A DNA stretch of 64,000 nt from Cercozoa sp. M6MM (GCA_040357565.1 JBDODJ010000007.1), one strand, 5' to 3'. Shown: positions 35,760 to 47,800, counted from the stretch's first letter. The notes: a model not told the origin generated them from the letters alone. Translations and numbers: made by a program.

Positions 35760-35949
35760 CATCTTGCTTTGGTATTTACCTGCTGTTGTTGATGCGTGCA
35801 TGCAGTACCAGCGGTATATTTACCCGGTGGACAAGACGCGACTCGCCTCGCTGGACGGTGACGACGAGGCTGTTGTTGAGGCTTCCGACGACTCGGGTGA
35901 GGCCGTTGATCGTCCGGACGCGGACTCGGGTCACTTGAAGACTGACTAG
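32947..35949 (+). CDS. CLPTM1-family multi-pass membrane protein
   Basis: Start MFKRWLGRVLVAAVTAAVGL at 32947 (N-terminal membrane anchor); TAG at 35949. Exons give a luminal domain with HPPLCQSTTERCMRP, ALYLHAHVHRDNDRAVYYS and ETLHWFPAVTVML. Helices follow: TKLNWAQLVSILHVLFAFLA and DLFSDVVVLLYL. The diagnostic CLPTM1/CLPTM1L block comes last: MMTPQLFINYKLRSVAHMPW, NTFVDDLFSLVVPMP, LHRLACLRDDIIFFIFL and YQRYIYPVDKTR. The tail is acidic and polar. CLPTM1L is known as an ER scramblase for glucosaminyl-phosphatidylinositol in GPI-anchor synthesis; CLPTM1 affects receptor trafficking. Which subfamily this is cannot be told by eye. Introns carry CTAT/CTAC tetranucleotides, (CT)n with a 10-N gap, and (TG)n. 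Confidence 0.88.
33712..33935 (+). repeat. Compound (CTAT)n(CTAC)n tetranucleotide repeat in CLPTM1 intron
   Basis: A CTAT block changes to about 40 CTAC units, with a few CTTA/CCGG interruptions. It ends shortly before the acceptor of the exon starting RPHDMHYLLRQQRV. Confidence 0.9.
34202..34304 (+). repeat. (CT)n microsatellite containing an assembly gap
   Basis: CT repeat with 10 N (34250-34259) in the middle. Intronic in the CLPTM1-family gene; true length unknown. Confidence 0.95.
34948..35085 (+). repeat. (TG)n with interspersed TCTG units, intronic
   Basis: TG run with periodic TGTCTG variants between exons of the CLPTM1-family gene. Confidence 0.9.
35669..35758 (+). repeat. (TG)n microsatellite in the CLPTM1-family gene
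   Basis: Intron between the DDIIFFIFL exon and the YQRYIYPVDKTR exon; TG run with one GGTG interruption. Confidence 0.9.
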
Positions 35950-36383
35950 CGCGTGTCGTTCAAGCAAGTCAAGTGCGGTGCTTGCGTGCACTATTAAATC
36001 AAATCAAGTTTTTTTTTTGCAACAGGACATCGCTCGCACACGGCCCGGGCCAACCCGACACCTGACGGACCAACCCACCCCAGACTGGTGCAGGGGAACT
36101 ACATATTTGGTTTCCTGGAAGACTCAGCTAACTAACTAACCTGACGGACCACTTCTATTACATACACGGAGTGCCAGAGTGCATGTCTTTTGCTTGTTTG
36201 CCGTTGCCGCTCTGCCTGCAGTAAAAACTCAGCAGTTCAACGATCAGCCCGCCTTAAACTAGCGCAAAAGCACATTAATTGCTGTTCCAATGCTAAGCGA
36301 ATACTGCCGTATTTCTGCACTTTTCAGTAACGTTTACAAAACCTTTGTTCTCGGGCAATACGAAACTAGATTGCTACGGTACA
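35950..36383. other. Intergenic region between convergent genes
   Basis: About 430 bp between two 3' ends, with an 8-9 base T run near 36010 and a short direct repeat of CTGACGGACCA (36062 and 36141). No gene seen. Confidence 0.4.
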
Positions 36384-37915
36384 CTACGGACAATAGATAG
36401 GATTAGGTTGATCGACGGCCTCGACTCGCGCAAGGAGTGAGACAAACGTCCCTAGTTCTTCCGCAGTCAGCAGCAAAAAGTGCCCTATGTCGATAGCCAC
36501 GAAACTCGACAGCGTGTTGGACACATCTTCCGGGCAGTCAAAGACTACAGGAAAGGGTACACAGCCGAAGTAACCACAGCAACGAATAGAAAAGGTCGCA
36601 TTGAGTGTACTTTCAGACAGCAACGAATCGAGAAAGGTCGCAAACTTCGTTCGAAGCAGTTGCTTCACTGGTTGCATTGCGTCCGACGTGAGGGTTCCGA
36701 GAGAGCCTTCCATCAAAAGCAGCACCAAGCGGTGTCTACAAACACACCCGGTAAGCCTTCCTTTAGTCGCCCTTTGATCTCACGATACCCATACGAAAAC
36801 TGAGGCTGTTCGATGTCGCAGCTCGCACGGAATTTGGCCGAGTTGATCATGGCAGGAAGCGAGGACTACAAATGTCTCTACTGAATAAATAGCAGATGGA
36901 TGGAGCTAGTGGCTTTACCCATGTGACGTGTCTTTGGAGTGCTTCATAAAGCAAAGGCAGGTGCGGCAACAAACGAGGTCCAACCCGCTCATCGCACAGA
37001 GTGCTCAAGATCGCATTCAGTACCGTGCACGCCTGGGAAAACAAAAGCACGTCAAGCAAAAACAGCCGGACAGGGAGAGCAAAGCCACCTCAAGTCTCTC
37101 ACTCGTGGGCGAGTGTTGACAGTGCTGCGTCAGTACAGAGACAAGTCGGCTCAGTTCGGAATCACCATCACAGGAGCAAATCAACGCGCGAGTTGTTGTG
37201 AATGACGGCAGCTTTATCTGACTGCACGTAGAAGTAAAATTCAATAAAATACAGACACACATGGAAATATGGACGCGCTGCCACCCCAGAGACAGCGACG
37301 GATGCAGGTACACGTGCTTGACACAGGGATCAATGTTGTTCCTGCAGGATAGAGGGAAGTACCTCATGCGTAGGATCTCATTCAATTACTAGAAAGGAAC
37401 AACGGTACTGGCCAATAAATTGATCCCACTCGATACGATGCGGCGACCATGCGTCCAAGACTTCACTCAGCACGCGCGCCAGCACGCTCGGAGTCTCTCT
37501 CCGGCGCAAGAATGGCACCCACAGCAACTCGTGAGCCAGAACACCCTGAAAGGAACATATGAAAGGATGAACATATGGCATTCTCACCACAGTTGCGTGT
37601 CGAGCGGCATACCAACAAGGCAGTGGTGCGAGCGGGAATCTGCAGTCTCTTTGCGAGGTCGCCCAGTTCTTCGATCGACGGGGGTGGTGTCCTGCGCCGT
37701 ACGGGACAAGTTCTTACCCAGCAGAAAAGGGAACATCCAGATGTAGCCTGTGGCACGTTGTCCTCTCGAAAAACGTGATAGAGTTGCGCAGTCTCCGCGC
37801 TTCTATTCGCCCTGCGCGGCATACAGTTTATAAAAAAATGTTGGATAACAAAGCTCGGGGCACCATCCGCGATTTGCCCTTCAATCGATTTAAGCACAAA
37901 CTTCAGTGTGCTCAT
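36384..37915 (-). CDS. Helical (HEAT-like) protein, unrecognised
   Basis: ATG at 37915 (MSTLKFVLKSIEGQIADGAP); stop at 36384 after QPNPIYCP. Exons give amphipathic helices typical of alpha-solenoids: IEELGDLAKRLQIPARTTAL, GVLAHELLWVPFLRR and SVLARVLSEVLDAW. Further along are TVLNAILSTLCDERVGPRLL, PHLPLLYEALQRHV and AEELGTFVSLLARVE. I do not recognise a family. Introns are short. The first junctions (about 37740-37800) are ambiguous, so the N-terminal frame is tentative. Confidence 0.5.
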
Positions 37916-38130
37916 TTCGCTCACTTGCCGTCCGTATGACGCAAAATACTACAAGTGAACCAGAACGGATTCTGGTGTGTTTTCTCCACTTTTTGCACTG
38001 AACTTCCACTGTTTTATTATTTGGGAGTTTTTTTTCGCAGAAGAAAAGCAACTAACGTGTTCATGACTGTTGCGTACCAAGCGTTTGATTTACGCCAAAG
38101 GGAGAGTGCGAAAGGAAGTGGAACGTGCTT

Positions 38131-39511
38131 ATGCGTTTAGCCGCGCTGCTGTGTGCACTGATTGGCTTCAAGTTTGCAAAGCCACAGGCGGTCCACGAAG
38201 CAGCTTTTGATGTGGTGAGTGGAGTGAGTCTGTAAAGCCTGGAATATAGATTCAGGGTGTGCTGTGTTGCAGATAATCGTGGGTGCTGGAACAGCGGGGG
38301 TTCAAGTCGCCAGTCAACTCTCCGAGGGAGAACTCAACGTCCTTGTTCTCGAAAGCGAAAGCTACGCTGGCGGACGTCTGCGCAGCATGCATATGGATGG
38401 AGTTGCTGTCCCAATGGGCGCTGGTATATCCTTGGCTCTTCTGTACAGAGCAATTCAACTCTTTTTCCTGAAGGATGGGTGCATGGCACCAATACTGCCC
38501 CTGATGGCAGTAGAAACCCGTTGCTGGACCTGATACGCGACAACACCAATGCCACACTGCTGCACACGAACTACAGTGCAGTGGATGTCTATTACAAAGG
38601 CAAAAAGGTGCTACCTGAAGCTACAACTGATATGATGAACCACGTCGGCGCACTCACTGACGCTTTGAGTAATTTACACTATCATTAATTATATACACTT
38701 TTAAAATCTAAATCCACAATCCGAATTGCTGTTTTTTAAACGAAACTTTGTCTGCGACAGGTTGTACTGACCTAAACCAAATTGCCTGGCGAATTCCGTT
38801 CTCTCGTGCCTTCTTCGACATACTGCAGGCGGGCTACGGCATCACCGATGAAGTTCTCATGGCGCTGTTCAACTACTCGCTGTGGGAGATCGTTGATGTA
38901 CTACTGCAATACTCCATGATGGGCGAGGAATAAGGGGTTGTTGTTAGTACCAAAGCGGTCGGACTCCTCAAGAAGTGTCGACCTGCGAGGTCACCCGATG
39001 CGGCGTCGATGACACGCAAGCTCACTGGGGTTCACCTGCACAAGACAGTCTTGTCATAGGTAGATACGAAGACATTCTGTCGCACAAAGTTCATGCGCTT
39101 GGCTCGCGCATTAAGTACGAACACCGAGGTTCGTTTTGACTGCGGTGCTAGTGTTACACTTTACACTCTTCCGCAGTATCTTCGATTTCTCGCTCTGGAG
39201 ACGCGTACGGAATGAGAGTGACTGCAACCAGCAACACCGGGGACGTACTCGTACTGTCGGCAAAGCATGTCGTTGTGACTGCGCATCCTCTCGCGGTCAA
39301 ACGCACCGTCAGTTTCAATGGCATACCTACCGAGGTACGTTTTCTGAGAACTTTTTTGCCCCTTCACCCTTCTTTACCCCTGCAGACGACTCAATTCAAA
39401 GTGATTGATGCGTTTGCGTCGCGCGGAAGTGCACACTACGCGAAACTGTGGCTGCGGTTTGAGGAAGCATTCTGGCTCCCCAACTCGGCTTACATCGTCG
39501 TGCTTCCGTAA

Positions 39512-39586
<75 letters not shown>

Positions 39587-40736
39587 CACACACACATACA
39601 CACACACAATACACACTATAAGCGTGGGATGTTTGAATCACCCTTTTTGAGCAGAAACGATGGACAATCAGAGCCATACAGCTTCCTCAACTTTAAATAC
39701 TACTCAAAACGGCACAACATACTCGGTTGGGAAGCCACAGGCGACTACGCGATCGGGCTCGAATCTACTGATATCGACGCACTCATAGAGCATATCATGG
39801 GTGTGCTACGAAGTGCCTTCTCCGATGCTTCAGACCCTATTGAGTACAAACGCACCGACTGGAGTCAGAAGGAGGTACCCTGCACACCTATACTGTGCAC
39901 AAAGCGAATCATTGTGTTTGTTTGGTCAGAATTTTGGCAGTTCGTGGGTGACATGGCCTACCAACGTTACCTACGAAGAGCTTTCCTCCTTCATGCGGGT
40001 ATTTTGCCTTTCAATTTTCGGTTTTCTCATGACTAAACGAGTTGTTTTTGTTACGAAGGGCCCAGCGTACCATTCTGAGCCCGCCGAAGAAAACAGTGCG
40101 TCGCTTTGGTTTGCTGGAAGTGCTTACAGTGGAGCAAATATCGGTATACCAATCGCAAGTGTTTGTCTGAGAGGTATCGCATACGTACGTGTGCGCTGAT
40201 GACAGGGTTCGTGCACGGTGCCTACATGTCCGCGACGCGCGTTGCGTCGATGATCCTGTCGGAAGAGACGAATGAAGCCATTCATGCAAACAAAGTGACA
40301 GGTGGATCTACGATGCCGGGTACTCGATCGCAAAAATTCTTAGACTGTCTCTTGACCCTAAGTATTTTAACAGGAAGCATCATTGATGCTGATGACTCAA
40401 GAACAACGAAGCTGATTGTTTTCAGTTTGCTTTGTTTCGGTGCTGTAGCAGTTGCGATCCTCATCAAGCGACGATCACTCCGTCGTGACTTCGAGAGTGC
40501 CACAGTAGGCTTATGTCGGTCTCGTTCATTACCAGTGATGCTTTGCTTTCTTGTAGACTCAACTGCCAGCTGAAGCTTCGAGCCATGACACCATGAGTGG
40601 CAGTGACGTTGATGGCAGTGCACATGTCGAAATTGCGTTTTTCAACCACGCACTTGAGGGTCACCACTCTGAGTCGCCGTTGGCACGTCGACCAAACAGA
40701 TTTACTGAGACAAGCCACTTGACTAATTGGGACTAG
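38131..40736 (+). CDS. FAD-dependent amine oxidase, secretory with C-terminal membrane anchor
   Basis: ATG at 38131 opens a signal peptide (MRLAALLCALIGFKFA). The FAD-binding fold follows: DVIIVGAGTAGVQVASQL, LVLESESYAGGRL and GVAVPMGAG. Then come GWVHGTN, SWEDEV-like segments (SLVIGRYEDILSH), VVVTAHPLAV (flavin-contact VVTxPL type), KLWLRFEEAFW and NILGWEATG. The second FAD contact region is LWFAGSAYSGAN followed by GFVHGAYMSATRVA. This is the order seen in polyamine and monoamine oxidases. A hydrophobic helix (LIVFSLLCFGAVAVAILIKR, about 40405) and a polar tail lie at the C-terminus, ending NRFTETSHLTNWD. The enzyme should oxidise an amine, making H2O2, on the luminal or outer side of a membrane; substrate unknown. 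An intron after NSAYIVVLP carries (CA)n in the sense strand, opposite to most introns here. Confidence 0.8.
39512..39610 (+). repeat. (CA)n microsatellite, sense strand CA
   Basis: CA run in an intron of the amine oxidase gene. It is one of few intronic repeats here with CA rather than TG in the sense strand. Confidence 0.9.
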
Positions 40737-40818
40737 TAAGTAGCCTAATGTTAATTTCTAACTGATTCATTCGGCGGAAGCGGGACAGTTCAGTCCACCC
40801 GGAGTGCCAATGTGTATC

Positions 40819-41481
40819 TCAGAAGACAGTGGTCTGCTTCATGATGCTGAAGAACTCTTCTTCGTTGATCTCTCCGTCTTCATCTTTGTCAAACTCGTCA
40901 ATCATCGCTTGGAGCTGCAGAACAATACAAAATGGTCTCTCTGCGTAGTTTACTTCCTTTTAACGGTAGCTCTAGCTCGGACTGTCAGTACCTCATCATC
41001 CGACAGGTTTTCACCGAGCTCGCGAGCAACACGTCGCAGGTTCTTCAGCGAAATCTTGCCAGTGCTGTCATCGTCGAATAGGGCGAAAGCTTTGTAGATC
41101 TCCTCGTCGGGATCGCGGTTAAGGATCTTCTGTGACACAATTTCGACAAAGTCTTGGTACTGAATGCGACCGGTTTCGTTGCGATCGTAGTCTTGGATTA
41201 TCTTCACAAGGTCCGCTTTCTTGGTGTCGAACCCAAGTGCTCTTAGTGCCACCTTGAGCTGCAGCAACACACGCACAAAATTATGCAAGCCACCTTGGGC
41301 TGAAAGCAGCAAACTGAAAGGTGCGAACCTCGTGGTAGTCGATGCTGCCAGTTTTTTCAGTATCGAAAAGCTCAAAGGCCTCTTTGATCTCTTGACGTTG
41401 CTCTTCGGTAATCTCTGGCCGCTTTTGTCGGCGATTTCGGGAACGTGCACCCAGCGAAAAATCCAAACGACGGGTTGACAT
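40819..41481 (-). CDS. Centrin
   Basis: Three exons (sense order): 41329-41481, 40992-41258 and 40819-40914, giving 171 residues, the usual centrin length. A basic N-terminal tail ([20 protein letters not shown]) precedes [28 protein letters not shown] (EF1 loop). Then come [30 protein letters not shown] (EF2), [20 protein letters not shown] (EF3) and [22 protein letters not shown] (EF4). All four loops begin with Asp and end with an acidic residue, except EF2 and EF3, where position 12 is Asp or Asn-Leu-like. EF4 is the most canonical. Centrins are Ca2+-binding proteins of basal bodies and centrosomes and also act in nuclear export and DNA repair. The tail ends KQTTVF. Confidence 0.92.
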
Positions 41482-41697
41482 TTTTGGTCACTCAGTTCAG
41501 TTTGCACACGGGAAACGCCACACTTCTTGCAGGAACTTTGCTAAAGAAGCTCTAACAGCTAGAAATAGACTGTCAAACGCCAACAAAACTCTTATGTACC
41601 AAACCAGTTTGTCTTTTTCAGAAATTCCGCGCGGACTGCGCAAGAATTACAAAACCCAGGGGTCCAGTTGCTTGTAAGCGTTTCATCGCTCCCGGCG

Positions 41698-42256
41698 ATG
41701 CGCGCTGTCCGGCCTGTCCCTAGCGAGATGGACGAAGTGAACAGCCTCGTAGAGTACTCAACCACACAGGATTCTCGGAGTGCTGAAGGGGTTTCGAGAC
41801 ACACAAAACGCGCTTTGGCGTTGCAGCGGCGTGAACTGTTCGGCTACTTTGACGGAGGTACTGTGCCGCTGTGAAAGCAAGTCTCAGGTTTCTCGCTTTC
41901 TTGCGAAGTTTTTAACGTTGAACCCTGATGTTGTCAACGCAGAGATAGCAAAACTGAAACAAGCGAATGCAGAGAGCAAAGCTCGAGTGCAACAACAGCT
42001 GGAGCGCGAACGCAAAGCAGAGGATGTCCAGCAAAAAGTAAATCGCCTTGCCACGGAAATGGAGCGTGACGCTGTCGCAGCAGACCGAGTGGCTAAACAA
42101 GAGCTTGAGCTTATGCAACACGAACTCGACGTACGAGCTTCAAGAGTAGCCAGCGACGGTGGAGCCGCTGTGGAGATCGACCTGAAAGCAGCACTCGCGA
42201 CTGCAAAAGAACTAGTCCAGCGAGTCGACGAGGAGTTGGCTTCACTTTTAAGCTGA
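41698..42256 (+). CDS. Small coiled-coil protein, unknown
   Basis: Candidate start MRAVRPVPSEMDEVNSL at 41698. An intron (gtactgtg...cgcag, about 41858-41941) joins FGYFDG to EIAKLKQANAESKARVQQ. The second exon is a continuous Glu/Gln/Lys-rich coiled coil ending VDEELASLLS at 42256. A frame without ATG continues upstream of 41698, so another exon is possible. About 155 residues; no known motif. It is divergent to the centrin gene (217 bp between starts). Confidence 0.55.
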
Positions 42257-42458
42257 CACATTAGGAGTAAGCCTGCGCAGGGTATTTCAGAAGCTCCAGC
42301 GTCACTCATAATGGTTAATTGGAGGCGCGTGTGTCATAGCGACATTCATCGTGGCATACAGATACGCAGTGTGAGCAGCTTCGCTTTGGCGACTAAATGT
42401 ACCTCGCACCTTGAGGTAGTTTCGCCTCGAGAAAAGCACTCAGTCGGGGGTACCAAGG
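42257..42458. other. Intergenic spacer between convergent genes
   Basis: About 200 bp between two 3' ends; nothing recognised. Confidence 0.4.
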
Positions 42459-44361
42459 TTACCGCTCAAAGTCATCCATAGCGACATCGAGTTTGACAGC
42501 TTCTTCACTGGCAGACTGGAGCTGTTTTTTTGCGTAGAAAACCGTGCCGATAACCCCGAGTGCAGCAGCGCACTGCAAGAGTGTTGGCATTCCGCATCAA
42601 GGGCTAGACAAAGGGCAAGAACGTATACTTACGACGATGCTGAGGATCTGAGTGGCATTGACGCGGCTGTTGCACTCGGCTGACACGCAGCGGTGACGCA
42701 ACTGCTCCAAGCCTGCGCGCGTATCGTTTAACCAATTCAAAGGTGAGGTCTAACACCTTCAACTGCAGGCAGAAACAGTCCTACCGAGCGGAATCACTAT
42801 AAGAGCGAGCAAGGCGGCGAGCTTGCCGTTGCCACCGTGGAACACCTCAAACACACGGCGTGCTGTCGACTTCTCTGGCAAGGACGGCGTCTCGCTTTGT
42901 GGCGATGTGTTTGGTTTGCTCCTGTACCTGTTTAGGTGAGCTTAGTCAGCAAGAGGGACAAATCGGGTCAGTAGTAACAGTACTTGCTAGCCGGCACGGT
43001 GACAATGACGGGCTGGTCTGGCTTGTGTGGCCGCAACAAGCCGGTGGTTACTTGCAGAAAGGCCAGTATGATCACACACAGGCCAAGGACACCATGACTG
43101 TCAACGAAAACATCTGGTTCGATGTTTTAGATACCGCGACAGTTGGTTTCAGTGGTACAGGTGTTTGAAGTGCGCTCCGGTCGTGGCAGTGACCGACAGC
43201 ACTAGTGCCACAATGGTACAGGTGAAGGCCGACGCAATGCAGAATTTGTGCGCACGAAACCAATTCTTTCGTCTAGAGGGGTATAACTGGAATACAAGAT
43301 TTACATTGCACCCAGTGTAAGTATGTGGTCTCGTACCTCAGCATGGCAGCAAACACGGCAACAGGAACGAAAAAGATCCACGCCATTGTCATTAGAATGC
43401 CATGACTAAGAACCAGGGAAAATCTAAAATTGAGAATATACAATCGACCTGGGGCATAGATACATGAGAACAAGAGTGTCAGTGTCTTTGCGTGGGTTTA
43501 AATGTTCCGACTCTACCCTCCAGAGAACCCTGAGTCGAGACAGCGGAGTAAATCTACAGAGGGTACCACCAGTCGTCCATTGCACTGTCGCGGTACCACG
43601 AGCGGTGTGCCGCACGAAAGGTAACTGGAGGCACGATAGCACGGTATCGAAGGTATTGGCAACGCATGTACAGGTGTATAAGTTTATACAGTGTCAGAAT
43701 CAAAATGGCTCGGTATCGACGTGTGCTGTGCCCAGACCAAGTCGCTACTAGACGAGCCTTGTGTCATCACACCCAGCCAACGGAATTTGAGCTACAAATT
43801 AACACAAAAAGCCCTGTGTCCTGTGTCTGGATCACTTTGCAACTCGTACCATTTTTTCAGTACCTCAACGGTGTCATTGTCCACCGTGGCGCCGACCTGA
43901 TCAAACTCGGGAGCGATGCGCGAAATGCCGTTGCCGCTGTAGGCCGAGATCTTGGCCATGGACATCCACGCGGATGTGTCACTCGTGTCAACGTTAATTA
44001 GTATACACTTACTTCCCACTGCGTTAATTTTGCTCTGTAAATCGACAAACACAGAACATTTACTGGTACCCATCTGCGTGCCGACTCCGATGGCGTACCA
44101 TCGTTGGTCAAATGAAGCAGGCAGTGTAAGCTTCAGCTGCACGTGCGTTTGAGTAGCTTCCGTAGGCGTGACCCAGGACACCTGCGCGTCGCCCAATCGG
44201 ATGTTCTTGTCGTACGTCTGCAGTCGCAAAAAAGGCGATGAAACTCACCGGCAGCAGAGTAGAGTTCTGTATGAGTGGAATGCCACCAGCGCAACGGCTT
44301 CTCCGAACAGCATGGCGTAGCAAACGAAAACAAACACGTCCACGAGCGTCTCGACCGTCAT
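42459..44361 (-). CDS. DOMON plus cytochrome b561 membrane protein
   Basis: Read right to left. A DOMON domain (about 44220-43800) contains YDKNIRLGDAQVSWVTP, VQLKLTLPASFDQRWYAIGV and MAKISAYSGNGISRIAPE. The six-helix cytochrome b561 core follows: LVLSHGILMTMAWIFFVPVA, WFRAHKFCIASAFTCTIVAL and SHGVLGLCVIILAFLQVTTG with LLRPHKPDQP. It ends with FHGGNGKLAALLALIVIPLG and AALGVIGTVFYAKKQLQ. His residues in the HG, RAHK, HGVLG and FHGG motifs match the four heme-b ligands of the family. CYBDOM proteins move electrons across membranes, for example from ascorbate to extracellular iron or radicals. TAA at 42459; ATG proposed at 44361. That first exon has no signal peptide, so the true N-terminus is uncertain. 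Confidence 0.75.
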
Positions 44362-44624
44362 TTCAATGGCAAATGCACGTAGAGGCCAGCTTTAGCGAAG
44401 CGAAGGGCTATCTCTTCGCAACTGACATTCCAGAGTTGTGAAGTCCGTGACGTGCACTTGACGTGTACACCTGCGAACCTAAAATGTAACTCCCTTCAGC
44501 TAGGCAACACGATGACGTTTCTGGGTTCTTGTTTGCTGCCGCGGCAAGCCTCAAAGCTTTGACCCATGATTTGTTTTTCTTAGCAAATTATCAACTAAAA
44601 TGGTGTACAGCGCGCATTCATCAT
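44362..44624. promoter_or_regulatory. Upstream region of U6 and of the DOMON-b561 gene
   Basis: About 260 bp that must hold the U6 Pol III promoter on the + strand and the 5' region of the minus-strand gene. An AT-rich stretch (44585-44600) lies 25-40 bp upstream of the U6 start, where a TATA element would sit, but it is not a clear TATA box. Confidence 0.35.
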
Positions 44625-44651
44625 GTCTACTGCCCTTCGGGGCATAATTCA

Positions 44652-44682
<31 letters not shown>

Positions 44683-44736
44683 GGTCCCTGCGTTAAGGAT
44701 GACACGAAAAATCCACGATTGTATCACACTTTTTTT
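44625..44736 (+). ncRNA. U6 spliceosomal snRNA
   Basis: The 5' stem is TGCCC-TTCG-GGGCA (44631-44644). The near-invariant core is present: ATTGGAACGATACAGAGA, with the ACAGAGA box at 44666-44672 and the AGC triad at 44678-44680. The internal stem-loop region (TGGTCCCTGCG...AAGGATGACACG) follows. The gene ends in a seven-T run (44730-44736), a Pol III terminator. Conservation through the ACAGAGA-to-GGATGACA block leaves little doubt. The RNA forms the catalytic core of the spliceosome with U2 and contacts 5' splice sites through ACAGAGA. It lies 118 bp upstream of the CFAP57 start codon on the same strand. Confidence 0.97.
44730..44736 (+). terminator. Pol III oligo-T terminator of U6
   Basis: Seven consecutive T on the + strand directly after the U6 3' end. 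Confidence 0.85.
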
Positions 44737-44853
44737 GTAGCTTCCAGTGTCAAATCTAGGTGAGCGTTTCTCGGGTCTCGCAATATTCGAACTTCTTTCG
44801 ACAGGATGACATTTTTGTTTCAGTAAGAGAGGTCCTGTACGAAAAGGCTTTGC

Positions 44854-47800
44854 ATGGGTGGCAATAGCAAACCTCGCCAGGCCGAGCAGAACCATGCGCC
44901 GCCCTTTGTGCTCGAGCATGTGTTTGGTTGCCGTTCTGACGTGAATCGCTCGCTGTGTGCGGTTGCAGGTGCGAATGGTCGCAACATTGCCTACGTCGCC
45001 GGGAATCGGGTCGTTATTCAGGAGGTGACCGGGTTTGCACAAACACTGTTGCCGCGACCGACAGAGTTGGGTGGTCGCATCTCGGCGCTCGCGTCAGATG
45101 CACGCGGTCGATACCTTGCTGTCGCTGAGTCGGCGCGCATAGCTTTGCGCGAGGTTACGCAGCCTCAACGAGGCGCTCTTGGTTCCACCACAGAAGTGTT
45201 GTCTGCGCGTGAGACAAACGCACAGGGGGTAGACGAAGAGAATGCAGAAACCACTCTCACGTCGCCTGTTGCTCAGCAAAAAACCAGAGGCTTTCGTCGT
45301 CCGATGATCGTGATTCATGACTTGCTGAGGCACAAGAGACGTGTGCTCGATCTTGGTTTGAAAGTTGCCCAGCACCTCTCGGGCAAGAACCCCACAGACG
45401 ATGCATGGCGACGCGCCGAAGCAGCGAACATCGTGAGCATGGACTTCTCTCCAACAAGCAATCTGTTGGCCACCCTCGTGGAGGCACCGAACCCAATTCT
45501 CTTTGTATGGCACTGGGAGAAGAGCCTACTTTTCGCGCACCACAGTCTTGGAGCTGGTCACTCTGTCATTGGGTCTGAACTATCGTACCGTGATGCAGGT
45601 TTCAAAAGTGTACGCTTCGCGCCACAACCTCAGGCGTCGTCTTCTTGCGCAGCAGCCGCCGCAGGCAATCGGTTGATGGTGCTTGGTATGTACGCTATGT
45701 TGTTTCATGTAGTCTCTTTGATGTTTTGAGCTTTGCAACAGGAGGTGGCAACGAGCTCCGCTTGTTTACGTTGGAGAATCGATTGCTGAAAATGACAAAT
45801 TTGTACGCGCAATGCCACTCGAGCCTGGCGAATCTAACTCCCGGTGAAGAGCACGTGTACAACTTCCAAGACGCTTGCTGGCTTAGCGCCACTGCATGTG
45901 TTGTTGCGACTACGAGCGGACACCTCCTCTGCTTCGACATGCTTGGGTCGCAAGCGGCGGACAGGACCCTGCAGTTCCGAGGCATCGTCGATGTTCTTCC
46001 TCACGACATTGATCGCATCTCATCAATCACTGTTAGTCGTGAAATCGTCTACTGTGGCTGCTCGGGTGGTGACTTTCTTGTGCTTAGACCCCCTGGTACG
46101 GAAACCATCGTGCAAGTATCAAAAAAGAAACAAACGGGTGCGAACCTCGCAATCGCCGAGGCAGACGCAAGTAACAGGCTGCAGACACAGCAAGAGAAAT
46201 ACCCGGTGCGAGGCGATATGGGATGGGTCCTGCTGGCGCAATTTCGTAACTTTGAAGACAGCAGTGAAACGGCTGCAGTTATGGCGTGTCTTAACGGTTC
46301 TCGCATCTGCACGCTGTCGTTGGACTCGCAGCTATTCTCTCTTCGCACGGATCAGATTGATGTGATGAAGGCAAAAGATATGAACTTTGAGCGTCTTTCT
46401 CCAGGTCCTTTGATATGTCGACTGGATATGATTTACTAACAAATGACTTGTTACAACAGGTTTGCATTCGGTGCGCGTGAATGACGTTTCGGTGTGCTCA
46501 CGCCGACCACTGGCTCTCAGTGCAGGTCGAGATGCTTCGCTTCGCTTGTGGAACTACATCGATGTCGACCTCGTTCATGCCCAGTACTTCAGCAAGGAGG
46601 CACTGAGTGTGGCGCTGCACCCGATAGGGTATTATGCTGCCGCGAGCTTTCGTGACTGCGTTAAGTGGTTCTCTATCACGCAAAACGAATTCGTATGCTT
46701 CCACGAGGTCGCGTTGAAGGACTGCTGCAGCATGAGCTTTTCAGAAGGAGGTGATCTTCTTGCGCTCGCGTCTCCGTCAAAGATCGAAGTGTACGAGTGG
46801 ATGACGGGTGACAACATCTCCTCCTTGCACTTGGAGTCAGCGAATTTGACTAAAATCTCGTGGGGTGAGGACTGCAAACGTATCGTTGCGGCGACTCAAA
46901 CAGGTCTGCTCGAAGTGGATCTTCTTTCAAACACCAAAACTCAAGACTATCATCACAAGGAGGAAGGTGTATCCTTCTTCATGGCAGTGTCAACGCAGCG
47001 AGACACAATCATCGCAGCAGCTTCTGACCGTTCACTGCACAAGGTTGTCGACGAGCATCTTGTTGTCTCGGTTCCACTCGACATACGACTGACAGCGATT
47101 CACCGCACAACGACGAGCAATCTCGGTAGTTTGCTTTTTGCGGGCACCTCGGACGGTGAGCTGCGAGTCTTTGACCTCAACGGTCACTGCGTTTCCTTCA
47201 ACGTGGCCTCGATGTTCATTGCGAGTGCTCCGATTCTGGCGCTAAAGACGACCAGCTGTGCTCGCTATCTGATAGTTGCATCCGAAGACGGCAGTGTTTC
47301 TGTTGTGAATCTCAACTCGGACGCATTGCTCGCCGCATCAAACCCGAGCGCTGTCCAAACACTTTTCAAGAAGCGCACTTCACACCGAACACACGCGCTC
47401 GCACCTGACCCGATCCAAGGTTTCATTGAAGACACGTTGGTTTCGAAGGAGGAACTAGACGAACAACGTCGTGGGCACGTGAAACAAAGACAAGAGTTAC
47501 GCCGCATAGAAACGATGAAACATCAAGAACAACGAGCCAAGCGTGAGCAAGAGAATCATCAAATTACTGAGCTGGAGGAACGCTTTGCTGACGAACTCAC
47601 GGCGGCACAACAAAGGCCTCACTTTTTGGAAACCGAAAAGATGAAGGCGCAGGAGGAGTTCGACGTGCAACTGGAAGAGCTGTCGAAAACGCATCACGAC
47701 GAACTGTGCGAGTTGGAGCGACAACACACGCAGAAATTAAAGAGTGAAAACGAACGTCTGATGGAGCTTGGCGTCCGACGGAGTACTGAAAAGGATTGCC

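Noticed and set aside
40819..41481. Calmodulin
   Set aside because: The basic N-terminal extension, 171-residue length and the [10 protein letters not shown] segment fit centrin.
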